This document shows positions 7,514 through 14,916 of a stretch of DNA of 24,230 nucleotides, piece after piece. The notes under the pieces are model-generated. The model searched no databases, was not told where the DNA came from, and was given only the letters and a program-made list of their open reading frames with translations. How positions within the stretch are numbered: the first letter of the stretch is position 1; each line of letters begins with the position of its first letter. Source of the stretch: an uncultured Clostridia bacterium (GTDB lineage Bacteria > Bacillota > Clostridia > UBA1381). The stretch lies in NCBI GenBank assembly GCA_934481375.1, contig CAKSPN010000006.1, positions 1-24,230 of the forward strand. Reading direction: 5' to 3'. A program made the translations under genes and the position numbers.

Positions 7514-10243
7514 ATGGATTTTAAAAACGTACCGAAAAAATACCGTCCCGTGCCGTTCTGGTCATGGAACGAAAAGCTTGAAACGGAGGAAACACGCCGT
7601 CAGGTAAATGTTATGGACAAAGCCGGAATGGGCGGATTTTTCATGCACGCAAGGGGCGGTCTGCAAACGGAATATATGAGCGGCGAATGGTTTGAAAATG
7701 TCAGCGCCGCCGCAGACGAGGCAAAAAAATGCGGTATGTACGCATGGGCGTATGACGAAAACGGCTGGCCGAGCGGTTTCGGCGACGGCAGAGTAAACGG
7801 CAAAGGCTTGAAATATCAGCAGAAGTATCTGCGCATGGACGATAAACCTGACGGCGAAAACACTATTGCGGTAGTGGACGGAAAGCGCTTTTACTATGAA
7901 GTAAATCCGTTTTATGTGGATTTAATGGACGGCGACGTGACAGATGCGTTTATTGAGGAGATTTACGAGCCGTACTATGAGAAGTTCAAAAATGAAATAA
8001 CGGGATTTTTTACCGATGAGCCTCAGCTTTCAAGAGCAGGACTTCCGTGGAGCTTTTTACTTCCCGAGGAATACAAAAAGACGTACGGCGAGGAGCTGTA
8101 TCCGCATTTGTATGAGCTTTTCGAGCGCCGTGGTCGTTACAGGGAAACACGCTTAAAATTCTGGAAACTTGTGACGGACTTATTTTCAAAGAACTTTTTC
8201 AAAAAAATATACGATTGGTGCGAAGAACGGGGACTTGCGTTTACGGGTCATCTGCTGTGCGAGGAGAACTTTTTGAGTCAGATGTTTACAAATGGAGCCG
8301 CTATGCCGCATTACGAGTATTTTACAATCCCCGGCATGGATTGTCTGGGACGTGCGGTAAATACAGATCTTACACCGTATCAGCTTGGCTCGGCGGCAAT
8401 GCAGACGGGCAAAGGGCAGGTGCTTTCGGAAACGTTTGCGCTTTGCGGACATAACGTAAGCTTTGAGGAATTAAAGGGCATTTACGAGCATCAGATGGCG
8501 CACGGAGTGTCGCTTTTGTGCCAGCATCTTGAGGGCTACAGCATACGCGGCATACGCAAAAGGGATTATCCGCCTGCACTGTTTGCACAGCAGCCGTGGT
8601 GGGACAGATATAATATATTCTGCGACACCATGGCAAGAACGGGAATGATTTTGTCCGAGGGCAGGTGCGATTACGATGTGCTGTTACTGCACCCGATAAC
8701 AACTGTGTGGAGCTATACCGGCGACGGCGATAACAGCGATATGGAAAAATATTATGATGAATACATATCGCTTGTGCGCACGCTTGATAAAAAGCATATT
8801 CCGTTCCACCTGGGCGATGAAACGCTTATCGAACGTCACGGACGTGTCGACGGCGATAAGTTTATTGTGGGCGAAATGGCGTACAAGACAATTCTTATAC
8901 CGCCCTGCCCCGATATGATGCTTCTGGACAGCACCAAAAAGCTCCTTGACGAGTTTAAGAAAAACGGCGGCAAAGTCATCGGTGCGGAGGATATTCCGTA
9001 TAACGGCGAGCTTACCGACAGCGCCGATGTGCTGTACACAAAACGGGTGTATGACGGATTTGATGTGTATTACATAATAAACCCCACAGCGGAGGAATAC
9101 ACGGTAAATATCAAAAAGGGCGGCAAGCTTATCGACGCAAAAACGGGCGAAATTCTTCCGTTTGGCGGAAAGCACACGTTTATGCCCTATGACAGTATCC
9201 TTGTGCTTGACGATAAATCGGCGCAGTGTGCGGAGGACGAAAAACCGCTCAAACCGCTTGATTTGTCGGGCGAATGGAGAATAGAGAGCAGTACGCAGAA
9301 TATTGTAACGCTCGATAAGTGCAGTTATTGGTTTGACGGCAAGCTGGAGGAGGAAAACGGCTATGTGCTCAATATCCAGGGCCGTGCCTGTGCGCTTAAG
9401 CGCCCCGTAAATATAAAGCAGGAGTATACCTTTACAGCGGAATATGTTCCCGAAGAACTGTATTTCGTGTGCGAAACGCCGTGGATTTTTGATATAAAGG
9501 TAAACGGAAAAACGCTCGAAAAGCAAGCGGAATACAAGTATTTCAAGGATAAATCCTTTAAAATGCTCGATATTTCCGCATACGTGACGGAGGGCGAAAA
9601 TAAGATAACGCTCGAAACGGAGTTTAAGCAGTCGGCGGAAATTTATAAACAGCTTGAGGACGGCTTGCTCTTTGAGGCGATAAAAAATAAGCTTGCGTAT
9701 GATATGGAAATCGAAGCGTGCTATCTTGTCGGAAACTTCGGGGTAAAAACGAACGGCACATTTGAAAAAATCGGCAATGCGTCAAGATATACGGGTGGTT
9801 TTGCACTTACAAAAATGCCCGAAAAAGTAACTCTTAAAAATATCGAGCAACAGGGATTTCCGTTCTTTTCGGGCGATATGACGCTCGTTAAGGAGTTTGA
9901 TATTGCCGACACCGATTGCGAAATACGCTTTGACAAAAAAGGCGTAAATGCGATAGACGTATCCGTAAACGGCGAAGATGTCGGCTCAATGCTGTTCTAT
10001 CCGTTCTCGGCGGATATTTCGGATAAGCTCATTAAGGGTAAAAACACCGTGCGGATAAGATTTTTCAATAATCTGCATAATATGCTCGGACCGCATCATC
10101 TTGAGATGGGCGAAACATATTCGGCGTCGCCGGCGTCGTTCTTTAAAGAGAAGTGCATATGGCTGCCGCAGGGCGCAAATACCTGGGGCGGCGGCAAGTG
10201 GAACGATAATTATTGCTTTGCCGAGGTATCGCTTACAAAATAA
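7514..10243 (+). CDS. GH106-like glycoside hydrolase (putative alpha-L-rhamnosidase type), cytoplasmic
   Basis: The 909-residue protein resembles glycosyl hydrolase family 106 and related Clostridia proteins. An N-terminal (beta/alpha)-barrel opens with YRPVPFWSWNEKLETEE and GMGGFFMHARGGLQTEYM, continues with WAYDENGWPSGFGDG, and carries FFTDEPQLSRAG (Glu169) and GQVLSETFALCGHN (Glu306). These two glutamates are my candidates for the catalytic pair. A second part and a C-terminal beta-sandwich (GVNAIDVSVNGEDVGSMLF, KGKNTVRIRFFNNLHNMLGP) look like carbohydrate-binding or galactose-binding-like folds. There is no signal peptide or membrane segment, so it should act on imported oligosaccharides. 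AGGAGG (7501-7506) overlaps the yitT stop. No transporter or sugar catabolic gene is adjacent. Family is fairly secure; rhamnose specificity is inference. Confidence 0.8.
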   Translation: MDFKNVPKKYRPVPFWSWNEKLETEETRRQVNVMDKAGMGGFFMHARGGLQTEYMSGEWFENVSAAADEAKKCGMYAWAYDENGWPSGFGDGRVNGKGLKYQQKYLRMDDKPDGENTIAVVDGKRFYYEVNPFYVDLMDGDVTDAFIEEIYEPYYEKFKNEITGFFTDEPQLSRAGLPWSFLLPEEYKKTYGEELYPHLYELFERRGRYRETRLKFWKLVTDLFSKNFFKKIYDWCEERGLAFTGHLLCEENFLSQMFTNGAAMPHYEYFTIPGMDCLGRAVNTDLTPYQLGSAAMQTGKGQVLSETFALCGHNVSFEELKGIYEHQMAHGVSLLCQHLEGYSIRGIRKRDYPPALFAQQPWWDRYNIFCDTMARTGMILSEGRCDYDVLLLHPITTVWSYTGDGDNSDMEKYYDEYISLVRTLDKKHIPFHLGDETLIERHGRVDGDKFIVGEMAYKTILIPPCPDMMLLDSTKKLLDEFKKNGGKVIGAEDIPYNGELTDSADVLYTKRVYDGFDVYYIINPTAEEYTVNIKKGGKLIDAKTGEILPFGGKHTFMPYDSILVLDDKSAQCAEDEKPLKPLDLSGEWRIESSTQNIVTLDKCSYWFDGKLEEENGYVLNIQGRACALKRPVNIKQEYTFTAEYVPEELYFVCETPWIFDIKVNGKTLEKQAEYKYFKDKSFKMLDISAYVTEGENKITLETEFKQSAEIYKQLEDGLLFEAIKNKLAYDMEIEACYLVGNFGVKTNGTFEKIGNASRYTGGFALTKMPEKVTLKNIEQQGFPFFSGDMTLVKEFDIADTDCEIRFDKKGVNAIDVSVNGEDVGSMLFYPFSADISDKLIKGKNTVRIRFFNNLHNMLGPHHLEMGETYSASPASFFKEKCIWLPQGANTWGGGKWNDNYCFAEVSLTK

Positions 10244-10252
10244 AAATTTTAC

Positions 10253-10282
10253 TTGACAAATATATCTTATATTACATATAAT
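10253..10282 (+). promoter_or_regulatory. Promoter of riboswitch-CDF unit
   Basis: A consensus TTGACA (10253-10258), an 18-bp spacer and a consensus TATAAT (10277-10282). It starts only 9 nt after the stop of the glycoside hydrolase gene and would begin transcription near 10289, just ahead of the riboswitch. Confidence 0.85.
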
Positions 10283-10286
10283 ATAA

Positions 10287-10350
10287 GAGGCTATCAAGTT
10301 GAGAAACCGGGCTGCGGTAAGCAGCAGCAGAATACAGCGTCTGCGGGATT
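10287..10350 (+). ncRNA. NiCo riboswitch (cobalt/nickel-sensing, czcD motif)
   Basis: The core ACCGGGCTGC, its hairpin GCTGC-GGTAA-GCAGC (10311-10325) with a lone A after it, the next hairpin GCAGA/TCTGC (10327-10331 with 10340-10344) and the trailing GGGA (10345-10348) reproduce the conserved order of the NiCo aptamer (CCGGGC-stem-A-stem-GGGA). The 5' AGGC is also present (10288-10291). The P1 and P2 helices are short and hard to define here. It sits directly in front of a CDF metal exporter, which is the usual partner of this class. Metal binding would stabilise the junction and turn the exporter on. Confidence 0.85.
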
Positions 10351-10374
10351 TTTGCCCACAGGCGCTTTTGTTTT
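10337..10374 (+). terminator. Attenuator terminator of the NiCo riboswitch
   Basis: GCGTCTG (10337-10343) pairs with CAGGCGC (10359-10365), with an inner GGG/CCC (10345-10347 with 10355-10357) and TTTTGTTTT after it. The left arm contains the 3' strand of the aptamer hairpin (10340-10344), so aptamer and terminator exclude each other. This predicts read-through when cobalt or nickel is bound. Confidence 0.85.
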
Positions 10375-10437
10375 ATAACCTTGGTGCGGGGAACTTAACG
10401 CTCTGCACAAGTATAGTTAAAAAGGGGGATATATGGT

Positions 10438-11313
10438 ATGGACAGCGTAAAAGAAGCCAACAAGGTCTCCGTAATAACCATTGCGGTTAATCTTGTGCTG
10501 TCGTTATTCAAACTTTTTGCCGGTATTTTTGCCCGATCGAGTGCGCTTATATCCGACGCCGTACACAGTGCATCGGACGTTTTAAGCACGTTTGCGGTTA
10601 TTGCCGGTGTGAACATCGCTTCGCGCACCTCGGATAAAGGACACCAGTACGGACACGAAAGAATAGAGGATATATTTTCTATAATGCTTGCGGTTATTCT
10701 GTTTGCAACAGGCATAGGAATAGGCTTTTCGGGTATCCGTGCGATTATCGGCGGAGATTATTCGCATATGGCGGTTCCGGGTACGCTTGCGCTTGTTGCG
10801 GCGGCTGTATCCATTATAGTGAAAGAGGCAATGTATCATTATACAATGCACACGGCGAAAAAAATCAACTCAACGGCGCTTAAGGCGGACGCATGGCATC
10901 ACCGCTCGGACGCATTCTCGTCAATCGGCTCGCTCGCCGGCGTAATCGGCGCAAAAATGGGTATCCCCGTGTGCGATCCGATAGCAAGCGTTATAATTTG
11001 CGTGTTTATCATAAAAGCGGCGTGGGATATTTTTTATTCCGCAACAAACGAGGTAATCGACCGTGCCGCCGATGATGAAACCTGTGCCGCACTTCGGAAA
11101 GAGATACTGTCGGTAGACGGCGTTCTCGGTATAGACGATTTAAAAACACGCCTTTTCGGCTCAAAAATATACGTGGACGTGGAAATTGCCGCCGACGGCT
11201 CGCAAACGCTCTTTGAGGCGCACGCCATAGCGCAAAACGTTCACGACAAACTGGAAAGAGAATTTCCGAAAATAAAGCACTGTATGGTGCACATAAATCC
11301 AAGCAGGACGTAA
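10438..11313 (+). CDS. Cation diffusion facilitator (CDF) family metal efflux transporter
   Basis: The 291-residue membrane protein exchanges divalent metal for protons to expel it. It has about six membrane helices and a cytoplasmic C-terminal metal-sensing domain (from about residue 205). The transport site is visible in helix 2 as SDAVHSASD (His43, Asp47) and in helix 5 as DAWHHRSD (His154, Asp158), the HD-HD arrangement of zinc/cobalt/nickel-type members. The C-terminus ends HCMVHINP, a usual feature of the ferredoxin-like domain. The start at 10438 follows GGGGG (10424-10428). The upstream NiCo riboswitch argues that cobalt and/or nickel is the physiological substrate. The gene is monocistronic and followed by a repeat array. 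Confidence 0.93.
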   Translation: MDSVKEANKVSVITIAVNLVLSLFKLFAGIFARSSALISDAVHSASDVLSTFAVIAGVNIASRTSDKGHQYGHERIEDIFSIMLAVILFATGIGIGFSGIRAIIGGDYSHMAVPGTLALVAAAVSIIVKEAMYHYTMHTAKKINSTALKADAWHHRSDAFSSIGSLAGVIGAKMGIPVCDPIASVIICVFIIKAAWDIFYSATNEVIDRAADDETCAALRKEILSVDGVLGIDDLKTRLFGSKIYVDVEIAADGSQTLFEAHAIAQNVHDKLEREFPKIKHCMVHINPSRT

Positions 11314-11319
11314 AAGATA

Positions 11320-11616
11320 AACGGCACATCTCACCCCTTTCAGCCGCTCGAAGTATCCGCATACGTCGTCGCACCTTCAAGGGGCAATCTGCGCTCGTTT
11401 ATCTTTCCCGTCAAAGAACCTAACGGCACATCTCACCCCTTTCAGCCGCTCGAAGTATCTGTATACGTCGTCGCGCCTTTAAGAGGCAATCTGCGCTCGT
11501 TTATCTTTCCCGTCAAAGAACCTAACGGCACATCTCACCCCTTTCGGCTGCTCGAAGTATCCACATACATCGTCGCGCCTTCACGGGGCAATCTGCGCTC
11601 GTTTATCTTTCCCGTC
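11320..11616 (+). repeat. Three tandem copies of a 102-bp intergenic repeat
   Basis: Copies start at 11320, 11422 and 11524, exactly 102 bp apart. The third stops after CCCGTC at 11616, giving 93 bp. Each copy runs from AACGGCACATCTCACCCC to a shared end GCTCGTTTATCTTTCCCGTC. The ends are mutually complementary: GATAAACG at 11316-11323 before copy 1 matches CGTTTATC near each copy's end, and CCCCTT matches AAGGGG. A central GTAT-loop-ATAC hairpin keeps its stem while its 4-nt loop varies (CCGC, CTGT, CCAC). No gene is evident; - strand frames are interrupted by stops. The 351-nt gap 11314-11664 holds nothing else I recognise. Likely a genome-wide dispersed element. Confidence 0.92.
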
Positions 11617-11664
11617 GGTGAGTGTATCTCGCCATTGGTTTAAATTATAATATGGAGGAAAACA

Positions 11665-12516
11665 ATGACTGACTATCTACAGCCCGACAAATGCTCGGTA
11701 AAAAAAGAAACGGAAAGCACCTTATGGACGGTGCTTACATCAATAGGCTATAGAGAAACGGAGCTTCCCGTTCTCGAAAACGGAAAAATGCGCAGCGATA
11801 TGACGCTTGCCCTTGCGGATTGTGAAAAATCCACGGCAAGGTATATGTACAGCGGAAAGGTGTATGATGAGCCGAGGGGCGAGTTTACGCAGGTGTGTTA
11901 CGAGCTTATATCCGGCCGCTCGCCCAAAGCCGACGCCGAGGTTATCTCGTCCGCTCTGGAGATGCTCCTTGCGCTCGGCATAGAGGACGTCGTTGCCGAA
12001 ATCAGCGCAGATACGAAAACGTATGAGCTTTTGTGCCTGTACGGCTTTGAACAGTATATCACGGCGCTTTCTTCACCGCAGGAAATGCGCTTTAAATGCA
12101 CATCGGGCGGAAAAATCCTTATAAGCGGAAAAAGAGCGGGGCGCAGTGCCGGCGGTGCGGCGGATATTGAAAAAATACTGGAGATTATCGGAGAAAAAAC
12201 TCCCGACACACCGGGACTGTCAATGGTTTATGCCGAAAAGAATGCTGAGGGACTCGGCTACGATACGGCGTACAATCTGCGTGTAAACGGCTGTGCGGTC
12301 GAATTTTATATAGGTGACGCCGATGCGGACGGTGCGGCGGAATACGCAAGGAAAAACGGTGCGGAATGTATGCTCCGTGTTTTTGCGGACGGACGTCTTT
12401 CCATAATCGACCTTGTAAAAAATACAACAGCCGAAACAACGGTAAACGATTTTCTCGGCTATGAGGAGGAGCAAAAGCCGCTCACTCCCCAACAGCAGGG
12501 ATTTAGAATGTTCTGA
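11665..12516 (+). CDS. HisZ-like protein (ATP phosphoribosyltransferase regulatory subunit family), shortened
   Basis: This 283-residue protein has the class II tRNA-synthetase-like core shared by HisZ and HisRS. KMRSDMTLALADCEKSTARYM (residues 41-61) corresponds to the RpDmT block. YSGKVYDEPRGEFTQVCYELIS (62-83) corresponds to motif 2. KADAEVISSALEMLLALGI follows as in HisZ. It is about 100 residues shorter than usual (380-400), lacks most of the N-terminal lead-in and has a reduced middle part. The usual glycine of FTQaGvElI is replaced (QVCYELI). No hisG or other his gene is adjacent. It shares an operon with a TtcA-like gene 23 nt downstream. It may be a short-form regulatory subunit working with a distant hisG, or a repurposed paralogue. 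GGAGG (11655-11659) sets the start. Confidence 0.75.
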   Translation: MTDYLQPDKCSVKKETESTLWTVLTSIGYRETELPVLENGKMRSDMTLALADCEKSTARYMYSGKVYDEPRGEFTQVCYELISGRSPKADAEVISSALEMLLALGIEDVVAEISADTKTYELLCLYGFEQYITALSSPQEMRFKCTSGGKILISGKRAGRSAGGAADIEKILEIIGEKTPDTPGLSMVYAEKNAEGLGYDTAYNLRVNGCAVEFYIGDADADGAAEYARKNGAECMLRVFADGRLSIIDLVKNTTAETTVNDFLGYEEEQKPLTPQQQGFRMF

Positions 12517-12539
12517 CGGCGGAAAGGAAAAATGCGGAC

Positions 12540-13268
12540 ATGAAAAAGATTGTAAGCCTTATACGGCGTGCGATAGAAGATTACGATATGATAAGCGAGG
12601 GCGATAAAATCGCAGTCGGCGTTTCGGGCGGAAAGGACAGCCTTGTTCTTTTGAATGCGCTTGCGGAGCTGTCGCATTATTATCCGAAGAAATTTGAGGT
12701 AATGGGTCTTACGCTCGATTTGGGATATAACGCCGACTATTCCGCCGTAGAGAAAATGTGTGAAAATCTCGGTGTGGAATATAAGGTAAAGCACACGAAT
12801 TTCAAGGAAATAATTTTTGATATACGCAAAGAGAGCAATCCGTGTTCGCTTTGCGCAAAAATGCGCCGTGGAGCGCTGAACGATATGGCTCTTGAAAACG
12901 GCTGTAAAAAGGTTGCGCTCGGGCATCATAACGACGACGTTTTGGAAACGTTCTTTCTAAGCCTGATATATGAGGGCAGAATAAACTGTTTTTCGCCCGA
13001 TACATTCCTGGACAGAACGGGAATAACTCAGATACGCCCGATGATATACGTGCGTGAACGTGACATACGGGGAGCGGTGCGAAACCATAATATCCCCGTT
13101 GTGACAAACCCGTGTCCCGCAAACGGTGTGACAAAGCGCCAGTATATGAAAGACCTTATACGCCAAATCGAAAAAGAAACCACGCCCGGTCTCAGAAAAC
13201 GTCTTTTCCACGCAATACAGTACAGCAGTATAGACGGCTGGGAAATGTCGAAAGATGTCGAAAAATAG
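12540..13268 (+). CDS. TtcA/TilS-superfamily PP-loop tRNA thiolation enzyme
   Basis: The 242-residue cytoplasmic enzyme belongs to the TtcA branch of N-type ATP pyrophosphatases, which make 2-thiocytidine at tRNA position 32 in characterised members. The PP-loop SGGKDS is at residues 29-34. Three cysteines expected to hold an Fe-S cluster are Cys102 and Cys105 (NPCSLCAKMRRG) and Cys192 (NPCPANG). The adenylate-binding GHHNDDVLET is at about 128-137. TtcA-like proteins of Clostridia are not well characterised, so the exact modification is inferred. AAGGA lies 12 bases before the ATG at 12540, a wide spacing. An out-of-frame ATG at 12532 opens a three-codon ORF ending on the start codon, possibly mild translational coupling with the preceding gene. 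Confidence 0.88.
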   Translation: MKKIVSLIRRAIEDYDMISEGDKIAVGVSGGKDSLVLLNALAELSHYYPKKFEVMGLTLDLGYNADYSAVEKMCENLGVEYKVKHTNFKEIIFDIRKESNPCSLCAKMRRGALNDMALENGCKKVALGHHNDDVLETFFLSLIYEGRINCFSPDTFLDRTGITQIRPMIYVRERDIRGAVRNHNIPVVTNPCPANGVTKRQYMKDLIRQIEKETTPGLRKRLFHAIQYSSIDGWEMSKDVEK

Positions 13269-13286
13269 TATAAACTTTTACATAAA

Positions 13287-13330
13287 ATCACAAAATTTAG
13301 GTTGCAAAACGGAAAATTTTGTGATATAAT
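13287..13330 (+). promoter_or_regulatory. Promoter with a perfect 12-bp inverted-repeat operator
   Basis: TTGCAA (13302-13307), a 17-bp spacer and a consensus TATAAT (13325-13330). ATCACAAAATTT (13287-13298) and AAATTTTGTGAT (13314-13325) form a perfect inverted repeat. One arm is just upstream of the -35 and the other fills the spacer up to the -10. This is an arrangement expected for a dimeric or tetrameric repressor. It drives the three-gene exported-protein operon and begins 19 nt after the ttcA-like stop. Confidence 0.8.
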
Positions 13331-13336
13331 ACAGAC

Positions 13337-13543
13337 AAGCGACACGATGCGAAAAAAACAGATGTTCTACTTTTGGGCGATAACTTCTTTGGGGGTAGGT
13401 ATCGGAACTATTTGTTTTATCATCATCAGACGCAGACCGCCATCGGAGGCGAACTTGTTCATTTTGGGCAAAAGTTGGCTTATATTCGGTGGGTGGAAAC
13501 CTTCTTTTGCCTTTTTATTATTTTATGAGGAGGCTATCGAGGT
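13337..13543 (+). promoter_or_regulatory. Long structured leader of the exported-protein operon
   Basis: About 200 nt separate the predicted transcription start from the first ATG. The 3' end forms a perfect stem GGCAAAAG (13467-13474) with CTTTTGCC (13504-13511), followed by a T-rich run TTTTTATTATTTT (13512-13524) that ends just before the ribosome binding site AGGAGG (13528-13533). Upstream, CGATA/TATCG (within 13373-13405) and CGCC/GGCG (13439-13452) can also pair. This looks like an attenuator or regulatory leader, but I match it to no known riboswitch or T-box. A 66-codon ORF (13347-13547) also lies here without a ribosome binding site. Confidence 0.5.
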
Positions 13544-14914
13544 ATGAAAAAAATCGGAAAAAAGATTTTTATTGTTTCCGCTTTGTGTATGGCGCTGTTC
13601 GGCGCATTTGCGGAAACGGGCACCGCATTGGACATTGCCGGTCCGGGAACATCGGCGAATACCGGCGCAGACATCAATATCAAAGCCGTCAGATGTACGG
13701 ACGGCAAAGAAGAAATAATTTACATAGGGCCGTTTTTGGAATATGACGGCGGAAAATGGAGCGGTTTTGATTTTTCGGGAGTTCAGGTTCTGGAAATAAC
13801 AAACTGGGACGATATGGAGGAAAGCATACGCATTGTTCCTCTTAACGATACGGTAATATCGGAAAACACGTCCGTATCGGAGGTGCAGACCCAAACCGAA
13901 ACTCTTGAAATAAACAACACCTCAAACATTGCGGTAAGCTCAAATGTAAGTCTTATATACGATAATTCGTATTACGAGAATGTGCTTTTGCCGGACAAGC
14001 CTTTGACTGTGTCCGTGTCGATAACAAATACGGGTACGTCGGAGAGAAAATTCAACTCATACATTGCGCAGTATACGCTTGACGGCGTTTTTAAGGGCGT
14101 GAAAAAGGGCGAAACGATAACCGTTCCGGGCGGACAAACCGTAACGGGTACGGTTTCCGATAATTTCTCGGTTGACGGCGTTTCAACGGCAAGAGTGTTC
14201 CTTTGGGAAAGAGGAACAATATCTCCTGCAAGGAGCAGTATTGTAATGCATACAACTCCGCAGGACTATTATTCCGACAGCTTTGTGGAGGCGCAGGCAA
14301 TTGCGCCAGACAAAGATGTATGCGGAATAATAAATACCGCAGATGATGCGGATATAATTAAGTTTACACCCGATTTAAACGGTGTTTATGCCTTAAGACT
14401 GTCCGGAGCGGACGTAACCGCAGAGCTTTGCAATTCTTCAAATCAAACTCTGGGCGCAATTTCGCAGACGGGCGAATACTTATTGTATTCGCTTGAGGCA
14501 AATAAAGATTATTATCTTAAAATGACGGGAAACGCAGACTGTGCGTATACCGTAAAACCCGTGCCGCACGGCAGTTTTGAGGCAATTCTCAAAAACGCCG
14601 CAAAGCCGGGAAACATAGGCTCGGCGGCGGATTATGATATGTATTCGTTCACACCGTCGGAGTCGGGAACATATATTATAACGGCAGTGGGAACCGATAA
14701 GGTTCAGGCACGGCTGTATGATGAAAATTGTTCGCTCATTTCCTCCGCGCAGACGGCGGATAATGATGTAAGCTTTCGTATAAGCAAAGACCTTGAAGCA
14801 AATAAACAATATTACATTGCGGTTTACTCAAAGGATGGGCAGACCGGCGGAGCATACACCTTGTATGCGGAAGAACCGTTTGATGTTATATCTATTCAGC
14901 AGGGAGGTTTTTGA
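13544..14914 (+). CDS. Exported protein with two PPC-like C-terminal domains
   Basis: The 456-residue protein has a signal peptide (MKKIGKKIFIVSALCMALFGAFA, cleavage near residue 23). After a unique N-terminal part, residues about 125-240 form a beta-sandwich-like region (PLTVSVSITNTGTSERKFNSY, ARVFLWERGTISP) resembling modules in Clostridia surface proteins. Residues about 247-345 and 347-450 are two similar repeats (DADIIKFTPDLNGVYALRLSG and DYDMYSFTPSESGTYIITAVG) that fit bacterial pre-peptidase C-terminal (PPC) domains. These are usually found on secreted proteases and removed or used for substrate or cell contact. No catalytic domain is seen. It directly precedes a papain-family protease gene, so it may be that enzyme's partner. 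AGGAGG (13528-13533) supports the start. Confidence 0.8.
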   Translation: MKKIGKKIFIVSALCMALFGAFAETGTALDIAGPGTSANTGADINIKAVRCTDGKEEIIYIGPFLEYDGGKWSGFDFSGVQVLEITNWDDMEESIRIVPLNDTVISENTSVSEVQTQTETLEINNTSNIAVSSNVSLIYDNSYYENVLLPDKPLTVSVSITNTGTSERKFNSYIAQYTLDGVFKGVKKGETITVPGGQTVTGTVSDNFSVDGVSTARVFLWERGTISPARSSIVMHTTPQDYYSDSFVEAQAIAPDKDVCGIINTADDADIIKFTPDLNGVYALRLSGADVTAELCNSSNQTLGAISQTGEYLLYSLEANKDYYLKMTGNADCAYTVKPVPHGSFEAILKNAAKPGNIGSAADYDMYSFTPSESGTYIITAVGTDKVQARLYDENCSLISSAQTADNDVSFRISKDLEANKQYYIAVYSKDGQTGGAYTLYAEEPFDVISIQQGGF

Positions 14915-14916
14915 TT

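Noticed and set aside
8684..9526. A 280-codon open frame on the - strand inside the glycoside hydrolase gene.
   Set aside because: It lies wholly antisense to a clearly coding gene, has no ribosome binding site or recognisable domain, and its Arg/His/Ile-rich composition is that of a reverse-frame shadow.
11009..11380. A 123-codon - strand frame running from the repeat array into the CDF gene.
   Set aside because: It is antisense to the exporter, begins inside the repeat and shows no conserved domain.
11320..11616. CRISPR array reading of the three repeats.
   Set aside because: The copies are directly contiguous with no unique spacers and no cas genes are nearby.
11646..11651. TATAAT just before the hisZ-like gene.
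   Set aside because: It is only 13 nt from the start codon and abuts the ribosome binding site, so a transcript from it would lack that site.
13373..13511. c-di-GMP (GEMM) riboswitch or T-box in the leader of the exported-protein operon, suggested by GGTAGGTA and GGGTGGAAACC.
   Set aside because: The order of conserved elements does not fit GEMM, and the T-box lacks stem I features and the ACCGCG end.
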